Assembly: GCF_042666875.1 (NCBI RefSeq)
Contig: NZ_JBHTCX010000011.1
Location: 62,001-126,000 of the forward strand
Direction of reading: 5' to 3'
Origin: Brachybacterium sp042666875
GTDB lineage: Bacteria > Actinomycetota > Actinomycetes > Actinomycetales > Dermabacteraceae
Length of the DNA: 64,000 nucleotides
Within the stretch, counting starts at the first letter, position 1, and every line of letters begins with the position of its first letter. This document shows positions 26,279 through 34,570 of this stretch, piece after piece. The notes under the pieces were generated by a model. The model was not told the origin of the DNA. It did no database searches and was given only the letters and a program-made list of their open reading frames with translations. Position numbers and translations under genes: made by a program.

Positions 26279-28294
26279 ATGTCCACATCACAGCAGTCAC
26301 CACCTCCGGGAGAGGGCCCGACCGCGCAGCAGCCCCCGGGCCCGCCACGGTCGGTGGCTGCTGTGCGCGCCGCTGGTCTGGCGGGTCTTGCAGATCTGCT
26401 GGCCGATGACGGCTTCATCCTCGAATCGATCGCCACCGATCCGCGTCGGCTGTTCGAGGTCGGTACCCAGGAGCGAGCGGTGTTCACCAACCTCCTCGCC
26501 ACGATCCAGGAGGCACGCAGCGCCCTGGATGCTCTGGAGGCGCGCACCGTCGTCGCCCTCGGCAAGGCGACCACACGGGATCTGATCGCCGCCGCCCGCG
26601 ACAGCACGGCGCACGAGGATGCGGTGCTGCCTCCGATGGAGCGCATCAACCGCCAGTCCGATGCGGCCACGCGCCGGGACCTGTCGTTGATGACCCGGCG
26701 GTCCCCTGCAACTGCCGGCCGGACGTTCTCGGCGGCGCGACGCATGGTGGCCTCGATGCCCGAGATGCTCTCCGCGATGGGATCGGGCAAGGTCACCGCT
26801 CAGGTCGCCTATGCCACGGCGGACGCGATGTCGCCCATCGACGAGGATCAGCGCAAGACCGTCGATGCCATCCTCGGCGAACGCCTGCCGGACCTGGACG
26901 GGGCCGGGGTGCGTCAATGGCGCCGGGAGGTGGCCGCCGTGGCCGAGCACATCGACCCCGATGGGACGACGTACCGCCACACCAAGGCCCGCAAGGAACG
27001 CTGCGTGACGTTCACCCCGGGCGAGCACGGGATGGCGACTGTGAGTGCGCGACTGCCTGCGATCGATGCCCGTCTGGTCCACAAGCGGCTCTCGCTGGAG
27101 GCGGAGCGGCGCCGCGCCGAAGCCGACGGCACCCTCAGCCCCGGCGAGAACCACAGCACTCTGATGGCCGACGCCTTCACCGAGACTCTGCTGCGCCGTG
27201 AGGGCGGCATGGAGCCGGTGACCCTCGACGTGGGGGTGATGATCACCGACCGCGCCCTGTTCAACTCGGATTGCGGCGACGCCGCCCAGATCGAGGGGTA
27301 CGGACCGGTGCCCGCCGAAGCCGTCCGGGCTCAGCTCCGGGCCGCTCTCGCCGAACCCCGCCAGCCTGCTGATCTCGCCGGGCCCGGCCAGGAGCCGCCC
27401 GATACCGCGAGCATCGACCGGGACCCGCTGGGACCGGACGGGCCCGCCCTGCGCGCTGTCATCCGCCGGCTGTACACCCACCCCACCTCCGGGGAGCTGG
27501 TCGGCGTCGAATCCAGGGCGCGCGAGTTCCCACCTGCGATGCGCCGGTTCCTCAGCTGGCGCGATACGTCCTGCCGGGGGCCGTTCTGCAATGCCGCCGC
27601 GCGACAGCGGGACCACATCACCCCGCATGCCGAGGGCGGGCCCACCAGTATCGACAACGGCCAGGACGTGTGTGCGCACTGCAACCAGAAGGAGCACGAC
27701 ACCCGCTCCGTGGTGCGAACCGCCGATCCTGAGCGCCCGGGCCACCGCGTGACCTGGACCGGCATGGCCGGCACCAGCCGCACCACCACGCCCAGTCCTC
27801 TCGCCCCGCTGCAATCACTGCCGGTTCCTACTGTCGGGGCCGACGGGGCCGACGGGGCCGACGGGGCCGACGGGGACGGCGGGGACGGTGAAGATGGTGG
27901 CGACAATGCTGAGGGTGGCAGTGGGGCCAAGAGCGGCAATGGGGCCGAGAGAGGCCATGGGGCCAAGAGCGGCAATGGGGCCGAGAGAGGCCATGGGGCC
28001 AAGAGCGGCAATGGGGCCGAGAGAGGCCATGGGGCCAAGAGCGGCAACACAGTTCCTGCCGACCGAGGTTCCGGTCCCACAGCATCCGGCAACCAGCGGT
28101 CACAGCCGTCTCCGGGCGATGTCACCGCAGCCTATGAAGCCCTCCATCGCGCCGGGCTGTTCGATCCTGAACGGCCGGCACCTCGGAAGCAGCGGAAACC
28201 ACGCGGACGTCGTGCCCGGCAGGACCGAGCTAACCGACAGGAGCGAGGAGAGCGCCGATCACGTCGGGACCGACGAGAAAGTGCCGAACGATGA
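26279..28294 (+). CDS. DUF222 / HNH endonuclease domain protein (13E12 family)
   Basis: A 671-residue member of the 13E12 repeat family that is multiplied in many actinobacterial genomes. The N-terminal 350 residues are the alpha-helical DUF222 region (TARDLIAAARDS, VRQWRREVAAVAEHIDPDG). The HNH region is at about 431-475: CRGPFCNAAARQRDHITPHAEGG followed by NGQDVCAHCNQKEHD, with two CxxC-like zinc knuckles and the DH of the active site. The C-terminal 170 residues are low complexity: GAD repeats, then a 12-residue repeat GAKSGNGAERGH, then a basic tail. GGAG lies 5 nt before ATG 26279. A mobile or selfish origin is suspected in the family, but the role is unproven. Confidence 0.88.
   Translation: MSTSQQSPPPGEGPTAQQPPGPPRSVAAVRAAGLAGLADLLADDGFILESIATDPRRLFEVGTQERAVFTNLLATIQEARSALDALEARTVVALGKATTRDLIAAARDSTAHEDAVLPPMERINRQSDAATRRDLSLMTRRSPATAGRTFSAARRMVASMPEMLSAMGSGKVTAQVAYATADAMSPIDEDQRKTVDAILGERLPDLDGAGVRQWRREVAAVAEHIDPDGTTYRHTKARKERCVTFTPGEHGMATVSARLPAIDARLVHKRLSLEAERRRAEADGTLSPGENHSTLMADAFTETLLRREGGMEPVTLDVGVMITDRALFNSDCGDAAQIEGYGPVPAEAVRAQLRAALAEPRQPADLAGPGQEPPDTASIDRDPLGPDGPALRAVIRRLYTHPTSGELVGVESRAREFPPAMRRFLSWRDTSCRGPFCNAAARQRDHITPHAEGGPTSIDNGQDVCAHCNQKEHDTRSVVRTADPERPGHRVTWTGMAGTSRTTTPSPLAPLQSLPVPTVGADGADGADGADGDGGDGEDGGDNAEGGSGAKSGNGAERGHGAKSGNGAERGHGAKSGNGAERGHGAKSGNTVPADRGSGPTASGNQRSQPSPGDVTAAYEALHRAGLFDPERPAPRKQRKPRGRRARQDRANRQERGERRSRRDRRESAER
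27838..28048 (+). repeat. Two nested coding minisatellites (9 bp x4; 36 bp x3.5)
   Basis: At 27838-27876 a 9-bp unit (GCCGACGGG) repeats four times, giving Gly-Ala-Asp triplets. At 27923, 27959 and 27995 a perfect 36-bp unit repeats, with a half unit at 28031-28048, giving a 12-residue repeat. The copies of the 36-bp unit are identical at every base, so the expansion is recent. Confidence 0.93.
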
Positions 28295-28338
28295 GTCGCG
28301 CGGCGGCGTCGATCTCGCCTGGCTGCGGCCCGATCGGA

Positions 28339-29304
28339 CTACACCCCGTCGGCCGCCAACCGGAGTGCCACCTCGGCCGCCCCGTTCATCACGCCCGCTT
28401 CCTGCACGCATCGCGCGAACAGCCAGCGGCGCGTCCGCTGCGGATCCAGCCCGGCCAGATCAGACATGCGATCGGCGAACTCACCGGGCTGAGAGGTGAG
28501 GCGCTGCGGGTCATTGAGCATGTGCTGGAGGACGTCGTAGTGCGGGTCGCCGACATATGGCTTGGGATCGATCAGCACCCACTGCCGTTGCCTGCCCTCT
28601 CCTCGCGCCAGAACGTTCGACGGGTGCAGGTCGGTAGCCAGAAGCACGGGCTCACCGCCCCACTGCCGAGGCAGCTCACGGAACAGCGCCAGTCCCTGGT
28701 CGACAAGATCGTGGGGTAGAGGTGAGATCCGGTCGTCGGCGCGCTGCTGGGCGCTGTCCGCCCACCACGCACACATGTGGGCCAGCGGCCGGAACTGCGC
28801 TGCGTCGGACGGGGAAGCGATGACACTCGGCGACTCCCACATGCGTCGCAGGAGATCCGCGACCACCTCGTCGCGCTCCGGCCAGGTCAGCAGTTCCGCG
28901 AGTGGGATACCAGGCCGAATGCGCTCCATGAGCAGCAGCGATGTCTCTCCGCGGCGCTCACTGTGCACCACCTCTGCTGCGCCGCGTCCCTGCCACAGGG
29001 CCATCCCTGGGGCCTCGTCGCGCGCCTCCTCGTGGGCCCACGCCACCTTCAGCACCAGCTCCGCGCCATGGCCGTCGCGCACCGGTGCCACCCACGCCGC
29101 CGACCCACCGGGGGAGAAGGGCGTCGAGACCGACAGCGACCATTCATCGAGCACCTCGTCGACGATGCCGGGCAGTCCGGAGCGCCAGGCGACGACGCCC
29201 GGCTCCTCGTTGTCGGCCAGGAGAGGCGGCAACGGGTATCCAGCGATCAGCGGAGGCGGGTCGGGGGCGTCAGTGGCACGGTCGATCCTGGAGGGACCGG
29301 TCAT
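28339..29304 (-). CDS. Aminoglycoside phosphotransferase, streptomycin 6-kinase-like
   Basis: A 321-residue kinase of the APH(6)/hydroxyurea-kinase family. The catalytic loop reads LLATDLHPSNVLA, keeping the Asp and Asn but with AT where classical APHs have HG, and LIDPKPYVGDPHYDVLQ is the Mg-binding DPK-x-x-x-GDP motif typical of this group. Such genes are chromosomal in many actinobacteria and do not by themselves show resistance; the natural substrate may be a small sugar-like alcohol. AGGAG lies 6 nt before ATG 29304 and abuts ATG 29310. The in-frame extension to 29385 is a run of Ser encoded by a GAC/GAG-rich tract and is rejected. Confidence 0.85.
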   Translation of the reverse strand: MTGPSRIDRATDAPDPPPLIAGYPLPPLLADNEEPGVVAWRSGLPGIVDEVLDEWSLSVSTPFSPGGSAAWVAPVRDGHGAELVLKVAWAHEEARDEAPGMALWQGRGAAEVVHSERRGETSLLLMERIRPGIPLAELLTWPERDEVVADLLRRMWESPSVIASPSDAAQFRPLAHMCAWWADSAQQRADDRISPLPHDLVDQGLALFRELPRQWGGEPVLLATDLHPSNVLARGEGRQRQWVLIDPKPYVGDPHYDVLQHMLNDPQRLTSQPGEFADRMSDLAGLDPQRTRRWLFARCVQEAGVMNGAAEVALRLAADGV

Positions 29305-29437
29305 GACCATCTCCTGTGAGGACGAGGACGAGGAGGACGAAAAGCGAGCGCGAGAGCGGAGGCGGGGCGCACACCGAGCCTGCACCTGGGGACATATCGC
29401 GCCGGCGCAACCGGCCGACCCGTACAGCCCCGGCGGC

Positions 29438-29449
29438 TAACATTCTTCC
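29438..29449 (+). promoter_or_regulatory. Leaderless-type -10 element (TAACAT)
   Basis: TAACAT (29438-29443) is followed by TCTTCC and GTG 29450. No Shine-Dalgarno sequence is present before this GTG. Confidence 0.6.
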
Positions 29450-30187
29450 GTGAAACCGTTCGTGCTGATCGCCACCCGCCCCGAGGACGACGTCGCCTAC
29501 ACCGAGAAGGAGTCCGTCCTCTCCTTCACCGGGCTGGACGAAGGTGATCTGATCTGGGTGCGATTGGACCGTGACCCGTACCCCGAGCTGGCGGCAGCGG
29601 ACATCTCCGGGATCATCCTCGGCGGCAGCCCCTTCACCGTCTCCGATCCGGAGCAGACCAAGTCCGAGGCCGAGAAGCGCGCCGAGAAGGAGATCTTCCG
29701 GGTGCTGGACCAGGTCATCGCCGAGGACATCCCCTTCTTCGGCGCCTGCTACGGAATCGGCACCCTCGGCACGCACCAGGGCGCTGTCATCGACCGCACC
29801 TACGGGGAACCGCTCGGGGCCATCGACGTGACGCTCACGGCCGATGGCCGCCAGGATCCGCTGATCCAGGAGGCAGGACTCGCCGAGTCCTTCATCGGGC
29901 TCGTCGGGCACAAGGAAGCCGTCCATACGCTTCCGGATCACGCGACGCTGCTGGCCACCGGCAACGCCTCGCCCGTGCAGATGTTCCGCGTCGGCACCCG
30001 CCAGTACGCCACCCAGTTCCACCCCGAGCTCGACATCCCCTCGATCATCGACCGCGCCCGTGCCTATCGCGACCATGGGTACTTCTCGCCCGACGAGATG
30101 GAGGACATCTTCGCCGCGCTCGAGAGCGTCGAGGCCGACGAACCCCCGAAGCTGCTCCGCGCCTTCGCGACCCTGTTCGCGCGCTGA
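29450..30187 (+). CDS. Class I glutamine amidotransferase-like protein
   Basis: A 245-residue protein with the GMP-synthase-type GATase fold. The nucleophile is Cys100 in PFFGACYGIGTLG, and the triad is completed by His191 and Glu193 in ATQFHPELD. GIILGGSPFTVSD forms the oxyanion region. The domain stands alone, so it may hydrolyse glutamine-like or gamma-glutamyl compounds or supply ammonia to an unknown partner. The start is GTG 29450, deduced from the leaderless promoter. The last Arg codon and stop begin an 18-bp tandem repeat. Confidence 0.85.
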   Translation: MKPFVLIATRPEDDVAYTEKESVLSFTGLDEGDLIWVRLDRDPYPELAAADISGIILGGSPFTVSDPEQTKSEAEKRAEKEIFRVLDQVIAEDIPFFGACYGIGTLGTHQGAVIDRTYGEPLGAIDVTLTADGRQDPLIQEAGLAESFIGLVGHKEAVHTLPDHATLLATGNASPVQMFRVGTRQYATQFHPELDIPSIIDRARAYRDHGYFSPDEMEDIFAALESVEADEPPKLLRAFATLFAR

Positions 30188-30253
30188 GCGGTGTCCGCGC
30201 GCTGAGCCGTGTCCGTCCGCTGAGCGGTGTGCGTCCGCTGAGCCGTGTCCGCC
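30182..30253 (+). repeat. 18-bp tandem repeat, 4 copies, starting at the amidotransferase stop
   Basis: Units CGCTGAGCGGTGTCCGCG and variants begin at 30182, 30200, 30218 and 30236, with a fragment after. The first unit contains the final Arg codon and TGA of the gene, so each copy carries a duplicate of the gene end. Confidence 0.85.
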
Positions 30254-30297
30254 CGCTGTGCCCGGCTCCGTTCCCGGCCTGCGCACCTCTGCTCAGG

Positions 30298-30310
30298 TAA
30301 GGTCCGCACC
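30298..30310 (+). promoter_or_regulatory. Leaderless-type -10 element (TAAGGT)
   Basis: TAAGGT (30298-30303) stands 7 nt before GTG 30311, which is in frame with the lysozyme-like gene and places its signal sequence correctly. Confidence 0.6.
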
Positions 30311-31189
30311 GTGCCCCGATTCACTCGCGAGCAGGTCCGACGCCGCCAGCTCGTCGCGGGCGGGCTGGTGCTGTGCCTGGTGCTCGTCCTCGGCGGGTGC
30401 ACAGCCGTCCTCATCGGCGCTCTGCGCGGAGGGGGCGGGGCAGCCACCGAACCGGAACCCTTCCAGGCCGACGACGCCGCCATGACCGCACCCGTGACCC
30501 CGCCCGACGCGCCGGCGCGTGCCCAGTTGCCCGACGGGGTCGAGCTGGCCGAGGACGAGATCATGGGCCTGGACGTCTCCGCACATCAGCGGGAGATCGA
30601 CTGGAGCCAGGTCGCCGCCGACGGCTACGGATTCGCCTACATCAAGGCCACCGAGGGCACCGGCTTCACGGACTCCCGGTTCGCCGAGAACTGGGACGGA
30701 GCCCGTGCCGCAGGAGTCACCCCCGGCGCGTACCACTACTTCACGCTGTGCTCACCGGGGGCCGACCAGGCCGCGGACTTCCTGGCCGCCGCACCGCCGG
30801 ATGACAGTGCGCTGCCGCCCGCGCTCGATCTCGAGTTCGACGGCGCCTGCCAGCAGCGGCCCGAGGCGGCCGATGCGCAGGCCGAGATCGATGCCTTCAC
30901 CGCCGCCGTCGAGGAGGAGTGGGGTCGTCGTCTGGTTATCTACTCCTCCTCCGAGTGGCGTGAGCACTACGGACTGCCGGTGACGGATTCGCGGCCCGAC
31001 TGGCTGTTCTCGGAGACCGGCAGACCCGACCGGGCGGACTGGTCCGTGTGGCAGCTGCGCTTCGACGGCGAGGCCTCCGGCATCGAGGGCGGCGTCGACA
31101 TCGACGTCGCCCGGATCGAGACGCTCCGCGAGCACGCGTCGATCCCCGCGGGCGAAGGGGAACTGACCCACGAGCCCGAGGACGGCTGA
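30311..31189 (+). CDS. GH25 family lysozyme/muramidase, membrane-anchored or lipoprotein
   Basis: A 292-residue exported protein. The N-terminus has basic residues, a hydrophobic segment and the possible lipobox LGGC (Cys30), although the hydrophobic run continues past it, so a membrane anchor is also possible. A 50-residue linker follows. The GH25 domain starts at GLDVS (Asp88), with YIKATEGTGF, GAYHYFTL and the active-site strand LDLEFDG (Asp172, Glu174); IDVARIE ends the barrel. GH25 enzymes cut the MurNAc-GlcNAc bond of peptidoglycan. It is probably a wall-remodelling enzyme. The start is fixed by the leaderless promoter. Confidence 0.9.
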   Translation: MPRFTREQVRRRQLVAGGLVLCLVLVLGGCTAVLIGALRGGGGAATEPEPFQADDAAMTAPVTPPDAPARAQLPDGVELAEDEIMGLDVSAHQREIDWSQVAADGYGFAYIKATEGTGFTDSRFAENWDGARAAGVTPGAYHYFTLCSPGADQAADFLAAAPPDDSALPPALDLEFDGACQQRPEAADAQAEIDAFTAAVEEEWGRRLVIYSSSEWREHYGLPVTDSRPDWLFSETGRPDRADWSVWQLRFDGEASGIEGGVDIDVARIETLREHASIPAGEGELTHEPEDG

Positions 31190-31274
31190 GCCCGGGCGCA
31201 CCCCGGACCCGGTTGCCGATCGGTCGCGGTCCGTCGGCGGCGCCCCGCGCCGGGGGATGCTGGCGGCGAGGCTC

Positions 31275-31724
31275 TCAGTTCGGCAGGTCGTGGTTGACGG
31301 CGGTCTCGCGGTCGATGGCCGCGACGAGCTCGTCCAGGATCGTCGTCCAGTGCTCGAGCAGCCCCTGCCGTTCGGCCGCGCCCAGCAGGCGCTCCTGATG
31401 GATGGCGACCGTGGTGCCGCCCGAGGCCTCCAGCAGGGTCACCTGGAAGACGGTCTCGTGATCGAGGGTCGGCGGCGTCCAGCGCACGCGCACCCGTCGG
31501 CCCACGTGGCAGCCCACCACCCGGCCGCGGGTTTGACCGTCGTGACGCATGGGGGCGCCGACCATCTGCGGGACGTTCTCGACGCCCAGCCACTGCGGCA
31601 GCCACTCGGCCAGCAGCCGGCGCCAGACGTCCTCGAGCGGGGCGGAGAGAGTGCGGCGGACACCGAGCTCCCACCCGGCGTCGCGGGTGAGGCCGGTGGG
31701 TGGGGGAGTGATCTCGGTCTGCAT
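31275..31724 (-). CDS. SRPBCC (START-like) domain protein
   Basis: A 149-residue protein with the AHSA1/CalC-like fold: ELGVRRTLSAPLEDVWRRLLAEWLPQWLG opens with the strand-helix pattern, RVRVRWTPPTLDHETVFQVTLLEASGGTTVAIHQERL forms the central sheet, and AAERQGLLEHWTTILDELVAAI the long C-terminal helix. Such domains bind small hydrophobic ligands; no function can be assigned. ATG 31724 follows TACCGT with a 6-nt gap (31725-31736 on the minus strand), a leaderless promoter, so the frame extension upstream is rejected. Confidence 0.82.
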   Translation of the reverse strand: MQTEITPPPTGLTRDAGWELGVRRTLSAPLEDVWRRLLAEWLPQWLGVENVPQMVGAPMRHDGQTRGRVVGCHVGRRVRVRWTPPTLDHETVFQVTLLEASGGTTVAIHQERLLGAAERQGLLEHWTTILDELVAAIDRETAVNHDLPN

Positions 31725-31736
31725 AAGACCACGGTA
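31725..31736 (-). promoter_or_regulatory. Leaderless-type -10 element (TACCGT)
   Basis: On the minus strand TACCGT (31736-31731) is followed by GGTCTT and the ATG at 31724. Confidence 0.6.
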
Positions 31737-31876
31737 GGGCGGCCGACGGGGGCTCGGGAGGCCGCCACCCGAGCCGTCCACAGGTGTTCGATAACTGGTC
31801 GCCGGGGCGTCACCGCACGTCGACGTCAGCTCGCTCCGCCGCGCGAGGTGTCGGCGCGCTCCTGCATGCTGGGGAG

Positions 31877-32587
31877 ATGGTCGATCCCGTGCTCCCGCTG
31901 CGTGCAGTACGCATGCACGCCCTCTCCCCGGCGGACATGGGTGAGTGGCCCGCGACCCTGCCGCCGATGGAACAGCTGCTGACCCAAGGACTGGAGTTCG
32001 GCCGAATCACGGTGCTGACCGGGGACAACGGCGCCGGCAAGTCCACCGTGGTCGAGGCGATCGCCGGCGCCTACGGGCTCAATGTCGAAGGCGGCGGCAC
32101 CGGAGCCATGCACTCCACGCGCGCGACCGAGTCACCGCTGGTCGACCACCTGCAGCTGGTGCGCGGCGCGGGTGCGTCCAAGAAGGGGTTCTTCCTGCGC
32201 GCCGAGACCATGCATTCTCTGTTCACCTACTACGAGGAGATCGGTGTGGGAGGCGTGATGCACGAGCGCAGCCACGGCGAATCGTTCCTGGAGATCGTCT
32301 CGGAGCGGTCACGTATCGGCGGGCTCTGGCTGCTGGACGAACCCGAATCCGCGCTGTCCCTCAGCGGATGCCTGGCGCTGCTGGGACTGTTGCGCGACCT
32401 CGTCGCCGGCGGAGCGCAGATCATCCTGTCCACGCACTCACCCGTCCTTGCCGCCCTGCCCGGCGCCGATCTGTACGAACTGGGCCCCTGGGGCATCCGA
32501 GCCGCCACCTACGACGACCTGGATCTCGTGCGCACGTGGCGCAGTTTCCTGGAGTCGCCCCAGCGATTCCTGCGTCACCTGGGCTGA
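31877..32587 (+). CDS. ABC-type AAA ATPase (RecF/SMC-like, single gene)
   Basis: A 236-residue soluble ATPase. Walker A is GDNGAGKST in ITVLTGDNGAGKSTVVEAIAG, Walker B is LWLLDEPESAL and the switch His is in ILSTHSPVLAALP. A signature-like HGESFLEIVSER lies about 25 residues before Walker B. No membrane partner or nuclease domain is nearby. The protein resembles the AAA_15/AAA_21 predicted ATPases seen in stand-alone form and in some defence modules, but with no partner gene here a housekeeping role is as likely. CATGCT lies 6 nt before ATG 31877. Confidence 0.82.
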   Translation: MVDPVLPLRAVRMHALSPADMGEWPATLPPMEQLLTQGLEFGRITVLTGDNGAGKSTVVEAIAGAYGLNVEGGGTGAMHSTRATESPLVDHLQLVRGAGASKKGFFLRAETMHSLFTYYEEIGVGGVMHERSHGESFLEIVSERSRIGGLWLLDEPESALSLSGCLALLGLLRDLVAGGAQIILSTHSPVLAALPGADLYELGPWGIRAATYDDLDLVRTWRSFLESPQRFLRHLG

Positions 32588-32624
32588 TACCGCCGGGGCT
32601 GTCGAGCGCTGTTCTGCTGCGCGT

Positions 32625-33305
32625 TCACGGCTGCAGACGGTGACGCTGCCAGGCGCCGTCGGCCGCGCGGTCGTACGCGATCCGGTCGTGGAAGCGGTTC
32701 TCCCGCCCCTGCCAGAACTCCATCCGCTCCGCGAGCACCCGCAGGCCGCCCCAGAACGGCGGGCGGGAGACCTCATGGCCCTCGAAGCGGGCCTCGACCT
32801 CGTCGTACTGCGCATCGAGAGCGGCACGCGAGGCGATGGGCCGTGATTGGTGGGACGCCCACGCGCCGAGCTGCGCGCCTCGCGGACGCTGCGCCCAGTA
32901 CGCGTCGGACTCCGCGTCGGAGAGGTGGCTGACGGCCCCTTCGATCCGCACCTGTCGCTGCATGGGGTACCAGGGCAGCAGCAGGGCGGCATGCGGCGCC
33001 GCATCCAGCTCGGTGGCCTTGGGGGAGGTCAGGTTCGTGTACAGCACGAACCCCTCGCCGTCGTGTCCCTTCAGCAGCACGGTCCGCGACCGGGGGCGGG
33101 GGCGGCCCATCGCATCCATCGCCACGGTCGAGAGCACCACGGCCGACGGGTCGGTCAGGTCGCCCTGCTCATCGCGCCGGGCGAAGGCCTCGTCCATCCA
33201 GATGTCGAACAGCGCCAGCGGATCCGACGGAGCATCATCGGCCAGCGATCCGGCCAGATAGTCGTGACGCTCGCCCGCCAGGCGCCCAGCGGGATCTTCG
33301 TTCAT
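32625..33305 (-). CDS. pdxH: Pyridoxamine/pyridoxine 5'-phosphate oxidase
   Basis: A 226-residue FMN enzyme that makes pyridoxal 5'-phosphate from PNP or PMP with oxygen. PRSRTVLLKGHDGEGFVLYTNLTSPKATELDA carries the FMN-binding R-x-V-L-L-K-G pattern. ALLLPWYPMQRQVRIEGAVSHL, YWAQRPRGAQLGAWASHQSRPI and PPFWGGLRVLAERMEFWQGRENRFHDRIAY are all diagnostic PdxH blocks, the last being the C-terminal dimerisation motif, followed by the terminal RLQP. The length is normal. ATG 33305 is chosen because it begins the usual N-terminal region and has GAAGG/GAGG upstream. A PdxK-like kinase at 61168 serves the same cofactor. Confidence 0.95.
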   Translation of the reverse strand: MNEDPAGRLAGERHDYLAGSLADDAPSDPLALFDIWMDEAFARRDEQGDLTDPSAVVLSTVAMDAMGRPRPRSRTVLLKGHDGEGFVLYTNLTSPKATELDAAPHAALLLPWYPMQRQVRIEGAVSHLSDAESDAYWAQRPRGAQLGAWASHQSRPIASRAALDAQYDEVEARFEGHEVSRPPFWGGLRVLAERMEFWQGRENRFHDRIAYDRAADGAWQRHRLQP

Positions 33306-33381
33306 GTCCTCGACCTTCGTCTCAGAGGCCGCCGGCGCCCGCTGAGGCCGCGCGGCGGACAACTATGTCGTGCCCCTGATC

Positions 33382-33603
33382 CTAGGACGTTCGTCGCCGG
33401 CCCCGATGGGCGGCCTTCGGCCCGCGGGGATCTCCGAGCGGCCGCGCGGTCCGGATCGGCCGGAACTCCCCGGCGCGGGCCTTGGCGGCTCGGACGCTGC
33501 GGAGGGCCTCGAGGTCACCCCAGGCCGCGGGCAGGGGGCGATACTCGATGAACTCATGGTCGGCGGCACGGGTTCGGCTGGTGGCGATGGTCGCGTTCTT
33601 CAT
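33382..33603 (-). CDS. Small basic hypothetical protein
   Basis: A 73-residue frame starting MKNATIATSRTRAADHEFIEYRPLPAAWGDLEALRSV and ending in an Arg/Gly/Pro-rich tail. I do not recognise it. Codon third positions are strongly GC-biased, as in true genes here, and GGAG lies just before ATG 33603. It ends 76 nt before pdxH on the same strand, so the two may be co-transcribed. It is the only coding candidate in the 505-nt gap between pdxH and the gene at 33811. Confidence 0.5.
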   Translation of the reverse strand: MKNATIATSRTRAADHEFIEYRPLPAAWGDLEALRSVRAAKARAGEFRPIRTARPLGDPRGPKAAHRGRRRTS

Positions 33604-33810
33604 GACTCCACTCTGGTGATGGTCGGGGAGGCCCCGCGTCCGCCGGCAGGAGCGGAGCCGTCCACCCACGGACGGGCCTCGGTGACGGACCGGTGGGAGC
33701 CGAGGCGTACGACCACGAGCACGACGGTTGGCATTCCCACGTCGGATGACGGCCGGGCAGGCTAGCCTGCCGTAGTCACGGAACACTCGAATGACGTGGA
33801 GGGGCCCTCA

Positions 33811-34443
33811 ATGGCGCACGCGGGCAGCAGACGGCGGCCGTTCGTCGTCGCCGCGATCGTGGTGCTCGCGCTGCTGCTGGCCGGCGGTGTCGTCATCGCG
33901 GCGCTCGCCGTTCGCGCCGATCCGGCGGTGGGCGACAGCCGCCCTCCCGGCACCGTGGTCGGCGACCAGGCTCCCCGCGGCACCCGGTTCGACCCCGCCC
34001 GCATCGGGCAGGACTCGCTGGTGTGGGCCACGGCAGAAGGCGGCGAGGTCAGCGTCAGCGTCAACCGGGCAGAGAGCGTCACAGCGGATTCTCCCGACAT
34101 CGATCCGGGCTGGAAGGGCCCGGCCAAGTGCCGGGAGTACTTCATCATCGAGCTGACCGTCGCCTACGAGGGCGAGGGCAGCTGGGAGCCGGCCTCCGAA
34201 CTCCTCGTCCAGCGCATGGCAGGGCCGTTCGCAGCCCACGGCGCCGACCCGGGCCTGGAGATCCTGGCGCACCCGCTGCTCGTGCCCGGCAAGGCCCTCA
34301 CCGACGGCGAGTCGCGCACGGGCACGGTCATGTTCTTCGGGCCGGGCGACGCCACGGGAAGCGGCAACCTCGTCATCAGCGTCGACGACGGCCGACCTCT
34401 GCACGTGCGCAGCGACCCGCAGGACTCGCAGACAGGATGCTGA
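33811..34443 (+). CDS. Membrane-anchored extracellular hypothetical protein
   Basis: A 210-residue protein: basic N-terminus, one hydrophobic helix (PFVVAAIVVLALLLAGGVVIAALAV, about 10-34), a short linker, and a beta-rich outer domain of about 150 residues. DSLVWATAEGGEVSVSV, then EYFIIELTVAYEGEGSWEPASELLV and TGTVMFFGPGDATGSGNLVISVDDG recall DUF4352-like immunoglobulin folds, as do the proteins at 54121 and 57597. Two Cys (KCREYF and the last residue) might pair. GGAGG lies 9 nt before ATG 33811. Function is unknown. Confidence 0.7.
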   Translation: MAHAGSRRRPFVVAAIVVLALLLAGGVVIAALAVRADPAVGDSRPPGTVVGDQAPRGTRFDPARIGQDSLVWATAEGGEVSVSVNRAESVTADSPDIDPGWKGPAKCREYFIIELTVAYEGEGSWEPASELLVQRMAGPFAAHGADPGLEILAHPLLVPGKALTDGESRTGTVMFFGPGDATGSGNLVISVDDGRPLHVRSDPQDSQTGC

Positions 34444-34570
34444 GACAGCCCGGCGCGGCACGACGTGATTGACGTCTCACCGCCCTGGTGCCACGCTGTA
34501 CGGCGGCTGTGAACGCTCACGGCATGAGCAGGATGTTCCCTGACCGAGCACCATGATCGGAAGTTCATCG

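Noticed and set aside
27923..28048. CRISPR array
   Set aside because: The 36-bp units are directly adjacent with no spacers and lie inside a coding frame; this is a minisatellite.
26279..28294. Homing endonuclease of an intron or intein
   Set aside because: The HNH is in a full DUF222 protein with its own start; no interrupted host gene or intron structure is visible.
28339..29304. Acquired aminoglycoside resistance gene
   Set aside because: No mobile element, integron or composition break surrounds it; chromosomal APH(6)-like kinases are common in actinobacteria.
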